A DNA stretch of 64,000 nucleotides from Anolis sagrei (taxonomy: Eukaryota > Chordata > Lepidosauria > Squamata > Anolidae). Both the position numbers and the translations under genes were made by a program. The DNA lies in contig NC_090023.1 in assembly GCF_037176765.1 (NCBI RefSeq), positions 145,210,866 through 145,274,865 of the forward strand, written 5' to 3'. The notes under the pieces are model-generated. The model was given only the letters and a program-made list of their open reading frames with translations. It had not been told where the DNA came from and made no database searches. Shown here one piece after another: positions 44,664 to 55,139 of the stretch; position 1 is the stretch's first letter, and every line of letters begins with the position of its first letter.

Positions 44664-45124
44664 CACCAGGACTGTGGCGCACCTGGCTGGGAATCAGCTG
44701 CATTAAGATCACTACTGACCAAAAGGTCATGAGTTTGAAGCCAGCCTGAGTCGGAATGAGCTTCCAACCAAATTGTGTAGCTTGCTGTCGACCTTTGCAG
44801 CCCGAAAGACAGTTGCATCAGTCAAGTAGGAAATTTAGGTACCACTTGTGCGGGGAGGCTAATTTACGATACCATAAAAATCTCTAGTAAGCATGCAAAG
44901 AATTAGGAAGTACTTCATCGGTGTCACAAATGGACGGTGAAACGACAGCTCCCCTGGTGGTCAGAATACCCTCATGAAAAAGCTGGAATGTTAAAAGCCT
45001 CTGTGTGTCTGTCTGTATATGTTGTGTGTCTATGGCATTGAACGTTTGCCATGTATATGTACATTGTATTCCACCCTGAGTGCCCTTTGGGGAATATAAA
45101 TACTGTATATAAATAAATAATAAA
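44664..45124 (+). repeat. tRNA-derived SINE with L2-like tail, near full length
   Basis: The head CACCAGGACTGTGGCGCACC and B box GGTCATGAGTTTGAAGCC lead into the same body as the 43731 copy, ending 'ATGTACATTGTATTCCACCC', TGAGTGCCC and TATAAATAAATAATAAA. It is the most complete member in the window, about 460 bp. Confidence 0.85.
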
Positions 45125-46097
45125 TCGTTTGTGGGAGTTTACCGGGGTAGTATCCTTATGTGCAGAGAAGAGTTTCCAGGCAGAATGTCCAGTTCTGAGA
45201 ATTCAGGCCCATATTCTTCAAAAGGGGTGGCAGTTGGAAAGCAGGGAAGCAATAGCACATCTCAGTCTTGCCTCTTTGATGCAGTCAAATCTGTCAGCAA
45301 ACCAATCAAGATTTGGGTAACAGGACTTGTTGTTTGAGCATAACCGATACCCGCTAAAATGCCTCAGCATTTTCTGGCCCCATTGCTCCAAGAGACAAGA
45401 AAAGAAAACAAAATGAAGAAAAGCCACAAAGTTAGGCAAGTTACAACTTGCCATGCAAATGGCACCATGTCAAAGAAAACGTAAGTTTCTGTTCTATTTC
45501 AGTAGTAGTTGCCCCTTCAGTGTCATAAAGATTTGGGAATCCCTTTGTGTATATATATAGTAGATAACCTCTTGCCCTATTTATTAGCTCGCTTGGGAGA
45601 TTTTCAGTGGTGGAGAACTCCTTTCTAACATGAGGATAGTGTTTGTATAAGCTTATCAATGCTACTACATACCGTGCATGCGTTATTATATGTCCCACAA
45701 TAAATATTGACGTAGTTTCATTAGCCCTGCATACATTCCATAGCGACCAGCCAAGGCAAAGAGCCTCCTGGAGATTCAGACACATGCATATAATCAAAAA
45801 GAGACTCGGGAAGAAGAGGACAACCACAAGGTTGAGCATATAAAATATTTCAAAGGGAAGATAATGACAAACAGAAATAGAGGAAGCAATCATAATGGCT
45901 ATGTGAATGGGAGCTTTCTTCTCATAGAATACGGAGATAAACCAGAGGAATCTATTTTAATAATTACTCCTTTTCATTGATTGTAGCATAGTGGGCCTCT
46001 GGTACCCACTGGGGTTTGATTCCAAGGCTCCTTGTCGATACTAAAACCTATAGATACATAAGTCACTTAAATGTAAGAGGATTTGTGTGTGTGTGTG
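45125..46097. other. Intergenic, no firm feature
   Basis: Contains a 150-codon minus-strand frame (45441-45893) with hydrophobic stretches but no recognised domain or splice context, treated as chance. Ends in a (TG)n run. Confidence 0.4.
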
Positions 46098-46344
46098 TGT
46101 CAGGAGTGACTTGAGAAACTGCAAGTCACTTCTGGAGTGAGAGAATTGGCCGTCTGCAAGGATGTTGCCCAGGGAATGCCTGGATGTTTTATCATCCTGT
46201 GGGAGGTTTCCCTCATGTCCCGACATAAGAAGCTGGAGCTGACAGATGGGAGCTCACCCCACTCCCCAGATTCGAACCACCAACCTTGCGATCAGCAGTC
46301 CTGCCGGCACAAGGATTTAACCCATTGTGCCGCTGGTGGCTCCC
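46098..46344 (-). repeat. tRNA-derived SINE (same family as 4134-4437)
   Basis: The left end 'CAGGAGTGACTTGAGAAACT' is the tail side. The right end 'CCCATTGTGCCGCTGGTGGC' is the tRNA-like head on the minus strand, with a B-box remnant at GATTCGAACC. It is preceded by a (TG)n run at 46085-46100. Confidence 0.8.
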
Positions 46345-47190
46345 TGTAACAGATAATTTTTAAAAAGGTGTCTCTTGTATAATATGCAAAATTGGGATTT
46401 GCTTTCTGGATTTGGGCTTTGTAGATGGTCGAATACTTGGATGCAGAATCCATGAGCAGAGCGCTGGCTGTACATGCACCTACAAGGTAACCTCCTCAGC
46501 CTGAAAATCAACTCACATTTCATAGAACAAACTGCAGAAGAACACTGAGTAGAAATAACACCCAGTTTGTAATATGCTACGAATTAAAAGATAAAATATT
46601 CACATTCTGAATTACGTTTGACAACATCTAGCATAAAATGGAAAGAAAACATATTCCCCTTTGCAGAACAAACTGAGGCTTTCTCTACTGCATATCTCTC
46701 ACCCCTTCTATTTCTACATTTTGTTTATTTATTATAAAATAATTTGCATTTTCCTTAAAGGAGTGCATGATAAGTTTTTTTCCCCTCTCATTTTATCATC
46801 AACTGTGTGAGGTTGGCTGGTCAAAGTCACATAGGAGTGCAGATTTAAAACAGAGATCTTCCCTGATCTATGTCCAGTATTCTGTGCACTGTATCATATA
46901 AAATATCTATTGCACTTTGGAGAAAATTACATAGCAGCTAAGTAATTTTAGACACTAGATCTAACTATCGAATGCTCTCCAATCTTTGAAAGTCCATACA
47001 TCAGTTAAACACTTTAGTTAAGCAGATAAACCACATATCTTTCACCTGGCATACTTCTGTTTTGTTACCATATATCTGTACTGGCAATCCTCAAGTTACA
47101 TACAAGATAGCTTCTGTAGGTTTGTTCTAAAGATGAATTTGTATGTAAGCTGAATTTTGTAAGTGTAACTCCACAAGCATACACACACAC
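46345..47190. other. Intergenic, mostly unrecognised
   Basis: A short segment near 47090-47165 ('TTGTATGTAAGCTGAATTTT') resembles a common vertebrate repeat terminus, but I cannot name it. Confidence 0.35.
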
Positions 47191-47454
47191 ACAAGCTTAG
47201 GTACCCAGCGTTGCACGGGTTATTTGAAAAAGTCAATTTTAATTGTACAAAATGCATAAAGTTGTGGGTGAACTACAACTCACATCATGCAGGGTTAACC
47301 CAAAAAAACCATCAGTACTTAAGGTTTGTTATGTTGGGCAAGTTTGCTCTAGAATCTAGATGCGTCATCGGTGGGGTTCAGTGTGCCCTCTGGCTGTAGG
47401 GCGAAGTACAACTCCCACTATGGTGAGTCAATCCCCTCAAACCCCTCCAGTAGA

Positions 47455-47595
47455 GAGAATCATAGCATCATAGAGTTGAAAAAGATCTCGTTGGTCATTC
47501 AGTCCAACCCCCTGCCAAGAAGCAGGAAAATTGGATTCAAAGCACCCCTGACAGATGGCCATCCAGCCCCTGCTTAAAAGCCTCCAAAGAGTCAG
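47455..47595 (-). mobile_element. CR1 LINE 3' end
   Basis: 'CATCATAGAGTTGAAAAAGA', TTCAGTCCAACCCCCTGCC and 'CAGATGGCCATCCAGCCCC' are CR1 3' landmarks in minus orientation, 40 bases left of the copia element. Confidence 0.85.
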
Positions 47596-47630
47596 CCAAG
47601 GGGGTTCTGTGTGCCAAGTTTGGTTGAGGT

Positions 47631-47635
47631 CCATC
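47631..47635. repeat. Left target duplication of the copia element
   Basis: CCATC, repeated exactly at 52631-52635. The host consensus at this point, seen in the related copy near 53270, reads GGTCCATCACTGGTGG, so a single CCATC was present before insertion. Confidence 0.9.
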
Positions 47636-47955
47636 TGTTAGAAGTATTGTAAAATGTGCAAAATTATACTGTTCATTGTATGTATTTGGTTATATTTGTG
47701 TAAGTAAGTTTGTGCCTTTAATTGCTGAAATGCTTGTGGTTTGGGTTTGGTCAATTGGGTGCAGGTGGATCTCATTGCTGCTGTTATAATGGTTTGCATC
47801 TGCCTGCAGTCTTTAGGTATTGGTCTTGGATTTGGTTGGAGGTTTTTGTTTAGGGTCTGATGTCTGATTTCTGAGTTTCCACTATGAAGCTATAATAAAG
47901 TAAGCTTCTGCTGTAGTATTGTTATTTTTTATTTGATATTATAACTCTGCTGACA
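47636..47955 (+). repeat. Left LTR of Ty1/copia element (fossil)
   Basis: It is 320 bp, begins TGTTAG and ends CTGACA. By eye it differs from the right LTR at a single base. An AATAAA signal lies near its right third. Confidence 0.95.
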
Positions 47956-47969
47956 GGTTATGGGCCCAG
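47956..47969 (+). other. Primer binding site: anticodon arm of initiator tRNA-Met
   Basis: GGTTATGGGCCCAG directly abuts the LTR and is the exact complement of CTGGGCCCATAACC, the anticodon stem-loop part of vertebrate initiator tRNA-Met (anticodon CAT inside). Drosophila copia is known to use an internal half-tRNA of initiator Met in the same way, rather than the tRNA 3' end. Confidence 0.85.
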
Positions 47970-48498
47970 AACGCTGCATAATCCATGTGTCTGAGGTGAT
48001 GTTTGTTTTTGAAATATGTGGTGGAACATTAAGAAGTTTTTTGAAGGCATTTTTGAGTCTTCTGCTCCTGGCTGCTTTGGTGAGCAGCGAGGTTTAAAGT
48101 GATAGCTTGCTGCTGAACACTAAACCTTGGAAGATTTGCCTTCAGAGAAATCAAGAAGATTTATGGCTTGCTATGTTGGAGAATTTGCCTTCTACGTGCC
48201 TGAGCAGCAAGGGCCAACTATGTTGTTTTCCTGTCTTGCCTTGCACAAAAGGTTTTTTCAGCAAATGTTTCTGAAGCCAAAAGAAGAAGCAAACAGTTTG
48301 TGAGTCAGACCCTGTGTTTGAATTCCAGAGAATTACTGCAAAGTTTTGAAAGATATTGGACTGCTAGAAGCCAATTTTACTTGAAGAAGTGAATATAAAT
48401 TGGCTGGGCTGAAACCCGGGTATACTGGGGGTCCTTTCTTTTTTGGTGCAGTAAGTATTTGTTTCTGGAACTTTGGGACTTTAAAGTGAAATACCAAA

Positions 48499-51400
48499 AT
48501 GGCTTTGCCGCCTCTTCAAGTTGGTTCACTCCCTTTTGATAAACTATCTGATAGTAACTGGCTCAGTTGGAGCATCAGATTTAAAGCTTATCTTGTTTCC
48601 CAGAATTTATGGGACATAATTGAGAATTTGCCAGCTCAACTAACTCCTGCGGATCAACAAAAAGATGAAAGAGCTTTGGCGCTTCTTCAGTTGTCTGTGT
48701 CAGATTCTTTGTTGGTTCACCTTCATAATATTCCTCATGCACAAACTGCGTGGAATCTGTTTAAAGATATGTTTCAACGACAATCAAGTGGCTCAAAGGT
48801 AATTATGGAATTTGAAGCTCAACGCAAATTGAGAAGTTTTGCTCCTATGCAGAAGAGTTCAAGTTCTGGAACTGCTTCTAATGACACTGCTTGTGTTGCT
48901 AAGCCAAAGTCACAAATTGTGTGCTTTAAATGTAAAAAGAAAGGGCATTATGCTAAGAATTGCAAACAGAATCCAGGACAATGGAGAAACAAGCAAGTGG
49001 AGAGACCTAGTTCTTCAAAGGACTTACAGCATGCTTTCCTGGTGACCTCTAAGAAGGATACAATGAACTCTTTCATTATTGACTCAGGCTGTTCTCAGCA
49101 TTTGGTAAAAACTATAGAACTGTTGACAAATGTGAGAGACTCTGATATAAACTTTATTTCTTTGGCAGATGATAGAAAAGTTAAAGTATTTTCTTGTGGT
49201 GATCTTTATATTGACAGTCTGAAATGTACTCTTGAGAATGTGTACTATGTACCAGAAATTATGTATAATATTCTCAGTGTCAACAAACTTTTGGATGAAG
49301 GTTTTGAGGTGTCTTTAAAGAAAGAAAAGTCTATGCTAATTGATCTTCAAGGTAATGAAGTGCAACTGAGACAAGAAAAGGGATTTTTTGTTTTAAAGTC
49401 TGCTACAAATGTGTCTGCTTGCATTAAGCAGATACCTGATAATCCCAGGCCATTACACGACAAATGTATTCATGAATTTCACAGGAAAATGGGTCATTTG
49501 TCATGGCAGTATCTAAGACAGACAGCTGAGTTGTGTGAGATTCCTATTCAAGGATGTAAGAATTTTCTAGATTGTGAAATTTGTGCAGCAGAAAATCTTA
49601 AGAAAGCTCCTATAGCAAAATACAGTGCTAGAGTTTCAAAAAGGGTCTTAGAGCTTGTCCATATTGATGTATCTGGTCCTCATCCTACTTCTGTAGGCGG
49701 GTCGAAATATTTTTTGATTTTGGTAGATGATTTTTCAAGGCTGAAGTTCACCTTCTTTCTAAGAACTAAAGGTGAAGTTTTTCAAAAAATTTCTGCTTGG
49801 CTGAAGCTAATGCAAACACAGTTTCCTGAGTACCCAGTACAAGCTTTTCAGAGTGATCGTGGTGCTGAGTTTATGTCCAAACAAATGCAAAATTTGCTTG
49901 AAAAGTTTGGCATAGTTCACAGGTTAACAAATCCTTACTCACCCAGTGAAAATGGGGTTGCAGAAAGGTGGATAGGTGTTGTAAAGGTTGTGGCTAGAAA
50001 AATGTTAAGAGATGCTAGTTTATCTGATGGATTGTGGGCTGAAGCCGTGGCAAACGCCACCTTTGTGCTCAATCGTTCTTTTTGCAAAAGTGTCAATAGT
50101 ATTCCTTATGTGTTGTTTTTTGGAAAAACTCCTGATTTGAGTTCAATCAGAGTTTTTGGAAGTGACTCATATGTCTTAATTCCTTCTCAACAAAGACATA
50201 AAAAGGATTCTATTTGGAAGAAATTGAAATATCTAGGCCCTGCTTCTGAGTCAAAAGGTTGGAGATTTTGGTGTGGTAATAATAGGGTGTTAGTTTCTAA
50301 AAATGTGAAGTTCCAACAACACAGTGGTTGGGAAAGGATTCATTCAAATAAGGAAGTGTTTCTGCCTTTCAATACTACTCAAAGGCACACACCACTAACC
50401 ACACAGCCAACTACACAGCAAGTTTCACAGCGGCCTGCTACACAAGTGCAATCAGTTTCACAACAGACTGCACAGCAAAATATACAACCAAGCACATCTC
50501 AAGATACACAGTTTGGAACACAAGTGCAAGTGAAGCAAGAATCTGTTTCTAGTCAGTTACAAGGCAGTAGTCCTGTAATTAAAAGGACAGAACCTCAGAA
50601 GAGAAAAGCTGAAGCTGAATCTTCTAGTTCAGAAAGTACTAGCTCTAGTAATTCAGAAACTGATGAGACTGATGGAGGAGATAGTACTAGGACCATTCCT
50701 AGGCGCAGTTCTAGGACAACTAAGGGTATTCCTCCAAAGAGATACCATTGTGAAGTTGTGAAAATACAAGAACATGACTGGTCTGAACCTCAAAGTTATA
50801 AAGAGATGTTGAAAAGCAATGCAAAGTGAATTTGATGCTTTGAAAGATTTGCAAGTCATGGAGAAGTCTAAAACAGTTGACAATGTAAAGGTTCTAAGTT
50901 GTCGTTGGGTTTATAGACGTAAACAAACAAAGGATGGTGGTTTTTTGTACAAAGCCAGGTTAGTTGCTAGAGGTTTTGAACAGATATATGGAGAAAATTT
51001 TAATGAGATATTTAGCCCCACAGTGTCTGGGGAAGCACTAAAAATAACCCTTGCAATTGCCAGTAATAGGAATTTAAAAGTCAAACATTTTGATGTGAAT
51101 ACTGCGTATCTTCATGCAGACTTGGAGGAGAAAGTTTATATATCTGCTATCCCAGGTTTTGAATCTGACCTTCCTGAAGGGACTTATCTTCTTAAGAAAA
51201 GTCTTTATGGTCTTAAACAAAGTGCACGTAATTGGAACCTACATTTAGACAAAGTGTTGACAAAGTTGAATTTTGTTGCCAATAGTTTTGATCCTTGTTT
51301 GTACTCAAAAGGAAGTGGAGACACACAAATGTTTATTGTAATTTATGTGGATGATGTGTTATGTATTGGATCTGAGGAAAACATTCAGGAAGTATTTCAG

Positions 51401-52273
51401 AATTTGAGCAAAGTATTGAAAATCAAAAATCTTGGAGATGTTAATAGATATCTTGGCATAAATATTGCCAGAAATGAAAGTGGTTTTGAATTAAACTAAA
51501 CTGACAAGATTTATGATCTTTTGAGAAGAACCAGAATGGAAAATGCAAACACTGTTAATACACCCATGGCTCTTCAGTTTTTACAACATGTAGATGGAGA
51601 AGTGTTTGATAACAATTTCATTTATCGTTCAGTTATTGGCTCTTTATTGTACATTGCAAACAACACAAGGCCTGACATTTCTTTTTCTGTTGGTATCCTA
51701 AGTCAAAGGATTCAAAATCCCTCACATACAGACTGGGCTGGAGTAAAAAGAGTTCTGAGATATTTAAAACAAACTGCTGAAAAAGTTTTCAGAATTTGTC
51801 CAGATGACAAAAAGTCTTTAGAAATACATTGCGATAGTTCTTTCGCAAATCTAAAGGAAAATAAATCTGTTACTGGATTTGTAATAAAATATGCAAATAC
51901 ACCAGTGTGCTGGAAGAGCAGAAAACAGAACATTGTGGCATTAAGTACTGGAGAAGCTGAATTCTCAGCGTTGTCTGATGCTTTGACATCAGCAGAATGG
52001 CTAGAATCTTTGATTAAAAGTCTGAACATTGATTTAGAATTGCCAATACAAGTTTATGTTGATTCTCAAACCTGCATCGCTTTGGGTAAAAGTCAAAATA
52101 TGAATACGAAGTCTAGATACATTAATGTTAGATATTCAAATGTGCAACAATTTGTTAAGGACAAAAGAATTGTTCTCAATTATGTTCCTTCAGTTGAAAA
52201 TGTTGCAGATATTTTGACGAAACCTCTTACTTGTGAAAAACATAACCAGTTTTGTGAAAAATTGAATTTATGA
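48499..52273 (+). pseudogene. copia gag-pol region (fossil, about two breaks)
   Basis: Recognisable parts, roughly: gag N-terminal region from 48.5 kb with a CX2CX4HX4C knuckle near 48.93 kb; protease DSG near 49.08 kb; integrase about 49.4-50.3 kb with its HHCC-type start and D..D..E core; a low-complexity Gln/Ser/Thr linker about 50.4-50.7 kb; reverse transcriptase about 50.9-51.5 kb with YVDD; RNase H about 51.8-52.2 kb. The gag part looks short for the family. It is not expected to encode a working polyprotein. Confidence 0.9.
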
Positions 52274-52301
52274 ATGTATAAATATGAACTAATATAATTT
52301 T

Positions 52302-52310
52302 GTGGAGGAG
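52302..52310 (+). other. Polypurine tract of the copia element
   Basis: GTGGAGGAG lies directly next to the right LTR, the expected place for plus-strand priming. Confidence 0.7.
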
Positions 52311-52630
52311 TGTTAGAAGTATTGTAAAATGTGCAAAATTATATTGTTCATTGTATGTATTTGGTTATATTTGTGTAAGTAAGTTTGTGCCTTTAATTGC
52401 TGAAATGCTTGTGGTTTGGGTTTGGTCAATTGGGTGCAGGTGGATCTCATTGCTGCTGTTATAATGGTTTGCATCTGCCTGCAGTCTTTAGGTATTGGTC
52501 TTGGATTTGGTTGGAGGTTTTTGTTTAGGGTCTGATGTCTGATTTCTGAGTTTCCACTATGAAGCTATAATAAAGTAAGCTTCTGCTGTAGTATTGTTAT
52601 TTTTTATTTGATATTATAACTCTGCTGACA
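52311..52630 (+). repeat. Right LTR of Ty1/copia element (fossil)
   Basis: It is 320 bp and matches the left LTR except at one position near its 34th base by eye. It ends CTGACA at the target duplication. Confidence 0.95.
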
Positions 52631-52635
52631 CCATC
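52631..52635. repeat. Right target duplication of the copia element
   Basis: CCATC, identical to 47631-47635; the host repeat then continues ATTGGTG. Confidence 0.9.
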
Positions 52636-52788
52636 ATTGGTGAAAGTCACAGTTTCCCTGGTTGTGGGTGAACTACAACTCCCAGAACGGAAGATCAGTT
52701 CCCCCCAAACCCCTCCAGTAATCACATTTCAGCATATCAGGTATGTGTGCCAGATCCATCAGGGTTTGGGTTCACAATGCTCTCTGGA

Positions 52789-53182
52789 TTTATTTATTTA
52801 TTTATTTCATATACTTGTACCCCATCCTTCTCACCCCCAAGGGGGGATTCAGGGCAACCTCACAGCAAACACCATTCAGTGCCATCATAATGATAAGAAC
52901 AATTAACAAATTCATTAAAGCAAAACATTAAATAAACAGTTGTTAAAACATGCCAATTAAAATCCAGGTCAGGGTCAATTCATTGTCACTTCGAAATTGC
53001 TTGTCTTCTTTATACAAGCTGCTATTCAATGGTCAAATGCAAGGTCCCACAGCCAAGTCATGAGTTTCCTTCTAAAGGACAGGAGGGAGAGGGCCAATCT
53101 GATGTCTTTGGGGAGGGAATTCCACAGACAGGGAGCCACTGTTGAGAAGGCCCTGTCTCTCGTCTCCACCAATCGCGTTTAG
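52789..53182 (-). mobile_element. L2 LINE 3' region inside the old repeat
   Basis: TTTATTTATTTATTTCATAT and 'TACCCCATCCTTCTCACCCC' mark the 3' end. 'GGGAATTCCACAGACAGGGA' and GCCACTGTTGAGAAGGCCC are L2 body landmarks. The host repeat resumes at AGGTGAACTACAACTCC. Confidence 0.85.
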
Positions 53183-53741
53183 GTGAACTACAACTCCTAT
53201 AGATCCCTCCAAAGACTTCCAGTATTTTTTGTTGGTCATGGGAGTTCTGTGTGCCAAGTTAGTTCCAGGTCCATCACTGGTGGAGTTTAGAGTGCTCTTA
53301 GATTGCAGGTAAACTATACATCTCAGTACCTACAACTCCTATAAATCATGGTGAATTCTCCCCAAACCTCAGTTTGCTGCATGCCATAGAAAAGAATAGG
53401 AAAGGGTTAAGGGAGAGGCAGTTGGCAGGGTCATGCAAAAGTCAAACCAGTGGAGAGAGTAAGAAACACTGGGATGTCTGTGATGAAGGAAACACAGACA
53501 ATCTAGGATGAAATTGTCCCCATATGAAAGCATTCATTTCGGTGGTGAGCAGTATGGTGTTTGTGGAGGACATTGGCAGGGCTCTTATGCATGGTTACTG
53601 TGCTCTCTATAAACTAAAATGTCATTGGAGGGAGGGCCATTGGTGTCTCCTGAGTAATGGGAGCTATAGCTGTTTGTGGAGGCAAGAGGTTGTCTGTGTA
53701 AGTGGACACTCCAGGCACACACATACATATTTTCACTTTTA

Positions 53742-53784
53742 TTATGTGGATGGATGGATGGATGGATGGATGGATGGATGGATG

Positions 53785-53838
<54 letters not shown>
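53742..53838. repeat. Compound (GGAT)n(AGAT)n microsatellite
   Basis: About ten TGGA units pass into about thirteen TAGA units with no interruption, at the right end of the old repeat. Confidence 0.95.
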
Positions 53839-54629
53839 AGCAGAAGCTTTGGGTAACATTTAGGAAGGGCATGCATCCCAAGATGTTTGTTTTGCTGTCT
53901 GCCCCTGTTCAGAAGATTGCACCTCGCTTTCTGTCCCTGTAAGAATTGGATTTTAACAAATCCAGTCAAAAACTATAATGAAAGCCATTTTAAAAAATCA
54001 AAAGCCAAGCATAATAACACAGTTAAATGCCAGCTGGGAACTCAACAAGAATAAAAAAAAATATGAAAATTTCATTTTTTTACCACGTGGAGTGGGGGAA
54101 AAAAATGAAAGTTCAAACTTAACAGCCTGTTACCTGCTTCAAAATTGTTTTTGTCTGGATATTCTTCCAATGACACTCCAGTTCTGCATGCAATCCTTGT
54201 TTTGAAATGCACAATTTTATATATAAATCTAGCTGTCAGTTTACTGGTTGACACAAGTAAATACAGTACAATTTAGTTAAGTATGTTTATTTAACATACA
54301 CATTTGAACAGGATGTCAGTTAGGACAGTAAGTGACAATGAGATTGAAAAATCAAGCAGATTTTAAGACAAGACACAGATTTCAAGATGAGTATTTTTAA
54401 AACAAAAAACAAAAAACAAACCACACACACCCAAAATCACAACACTTGCCAAAATATACAGTATTCTAGTGCTTGCTATTAGATGTTTTATCTTAGAATA
54501 CAAATTGGTGGTCTCTTCAAGATGAATCAAAGTATCCCCAGTGTGATCTCTTTAAATACAACCTAAGTCCTCCCTTTAAGCCCTTTAATTATGTCTATTG
54601 GCAATATATTTTCAACAATTACTCTTTAG
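53839..54629. other. Intergenic, no recognised feature
   Basis: AT-rich, with an A/C-rich patch near 54400-54435. Nothing recognised. Confidence 0.45.
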
Positions 54630-55045
54630 TGGGTTGCTGTGAGTTTTCTGGACTGTATGACAATGTTCCAGAAGCATTCTATTCTGACGTTTCGCCTACA
54701 TCTATGGCAGGCATCCTCAGAGGTTGTGAGGTCTGTTGGAAACTAGGCAAGTGGGTTTTATATATTTGTGGAAGGTCCAGGGTGGGAGAAAGAACTCTTG
54801 TCTGCTTGAGGGGAGTGTGAATGTTGCAATTGGCCACCTAATTCAAACAGATCAGAGTTCTTTCTCCCACCCTGGACCTTACACAGATATATAAACCCCA
54901 CTTGCCTAGTTTCCAACAGAACCCTCAACCTCTGAGGATGCCTGCCATAGATGTAGGTGAAACGTCAGGAGTGAATGCTTCTGGAACATGGCCAAACAGG
55001 CTGGAATACTCACAGCACACCAGTGATTTCATGGCTGGCCATGAA
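54630..55045. mobile_element. Penelope-like terminal palindrome
   Basis: Two arms of about 205 bp face each other: 'GTTTCGCCTACATCTATGGC' in the left arm and its inverse 'GCCATAGATGTAGGTGAAAC' in the right. The same holds for 'AACTAGGCAAGTGGG' / 'CCCACTTGCCTAGTT'. Penelope-like elements carry inverted as well as direct terminal repeats, and the sequence matches the terminal part of 2385-3005. No protein remains. Confidence 0.75.
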
Positions 55046-55139
55046 AGCCTCTGACAATAATTACTTTTTATTCCTTAAGGTTTGGAAAATCTATACCAAA
55101 TAAGCCATTGTGGGTTTTTTCCAGGGCCCATTTAGAAGG

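Larger units (their letters stand above)
47636..52630 (+). mobile_element. Ty1/copia retrotransposon with both LTRs; young but broken
   Basis: A 4995-bp element with identical-length LTRs, a 5-bp target duplication (CCATC), a primer site directly after the left LTR, a leader of about 540 bp, a gag-pol region in copia order, and a purine-rich GTGGAGGAG just before the right LTR. The parts in order are gag with a CCHC knuckle, aspartic protease, integrase, reverse transcriptase and RNase H. Integrase preceding reverse transcriptase identifies copia rather than gypsy or retrovirus. About two breaks interrupt the coding region. One LTR difference in 320 bp implies a recent insertion, probably within a few million years or less depending on rate. 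Copia elements are uncommon in amniote genomes. Confidence 0.95.
47199..53741 (+). repeat. Old unclassified interspersed repeat, split by three younger insertions
   Basis: It starts near TAGGTACCCAGCGTTGCACG and is recognised by the recurring segments GTGAACTACAACTCCCA, CCCCAAACCCCTCCAGTA and GTTCTGTGTGCCAAGTT. Related copies of these segments occur at 53180-53360 and, inverted, at 57480-57620. Host segments are about 47199-47454, 47596-47635, 52631-52788 and 53183-53741, separated by a CR1 piece, a copia element and an L2 piece. The class is uncertain (a non-autonomous DNA element or Helitron-like element is possible). Confidence 0.55.

Noticed and set aside
45441-45893. 150-codon minus-strand open frame between DNAJC15 and the copia element
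   Set aside because: Hydrophobic and without recognised domain, splice context or repeats. A frame of this length is expected by chance in 64 kb of six-frame translation.
53742-53838. Regular short repeats as a possible CRISPR-like array
   Set aside because: Plain tetranucleotide microsatellite with no spacers, in a vertebrate genome.
53585-53969. Frames reading IYLS and HPSI repeats
   Set aside because: Translations of the (GGAT)n(AGAT)n microsatellite.
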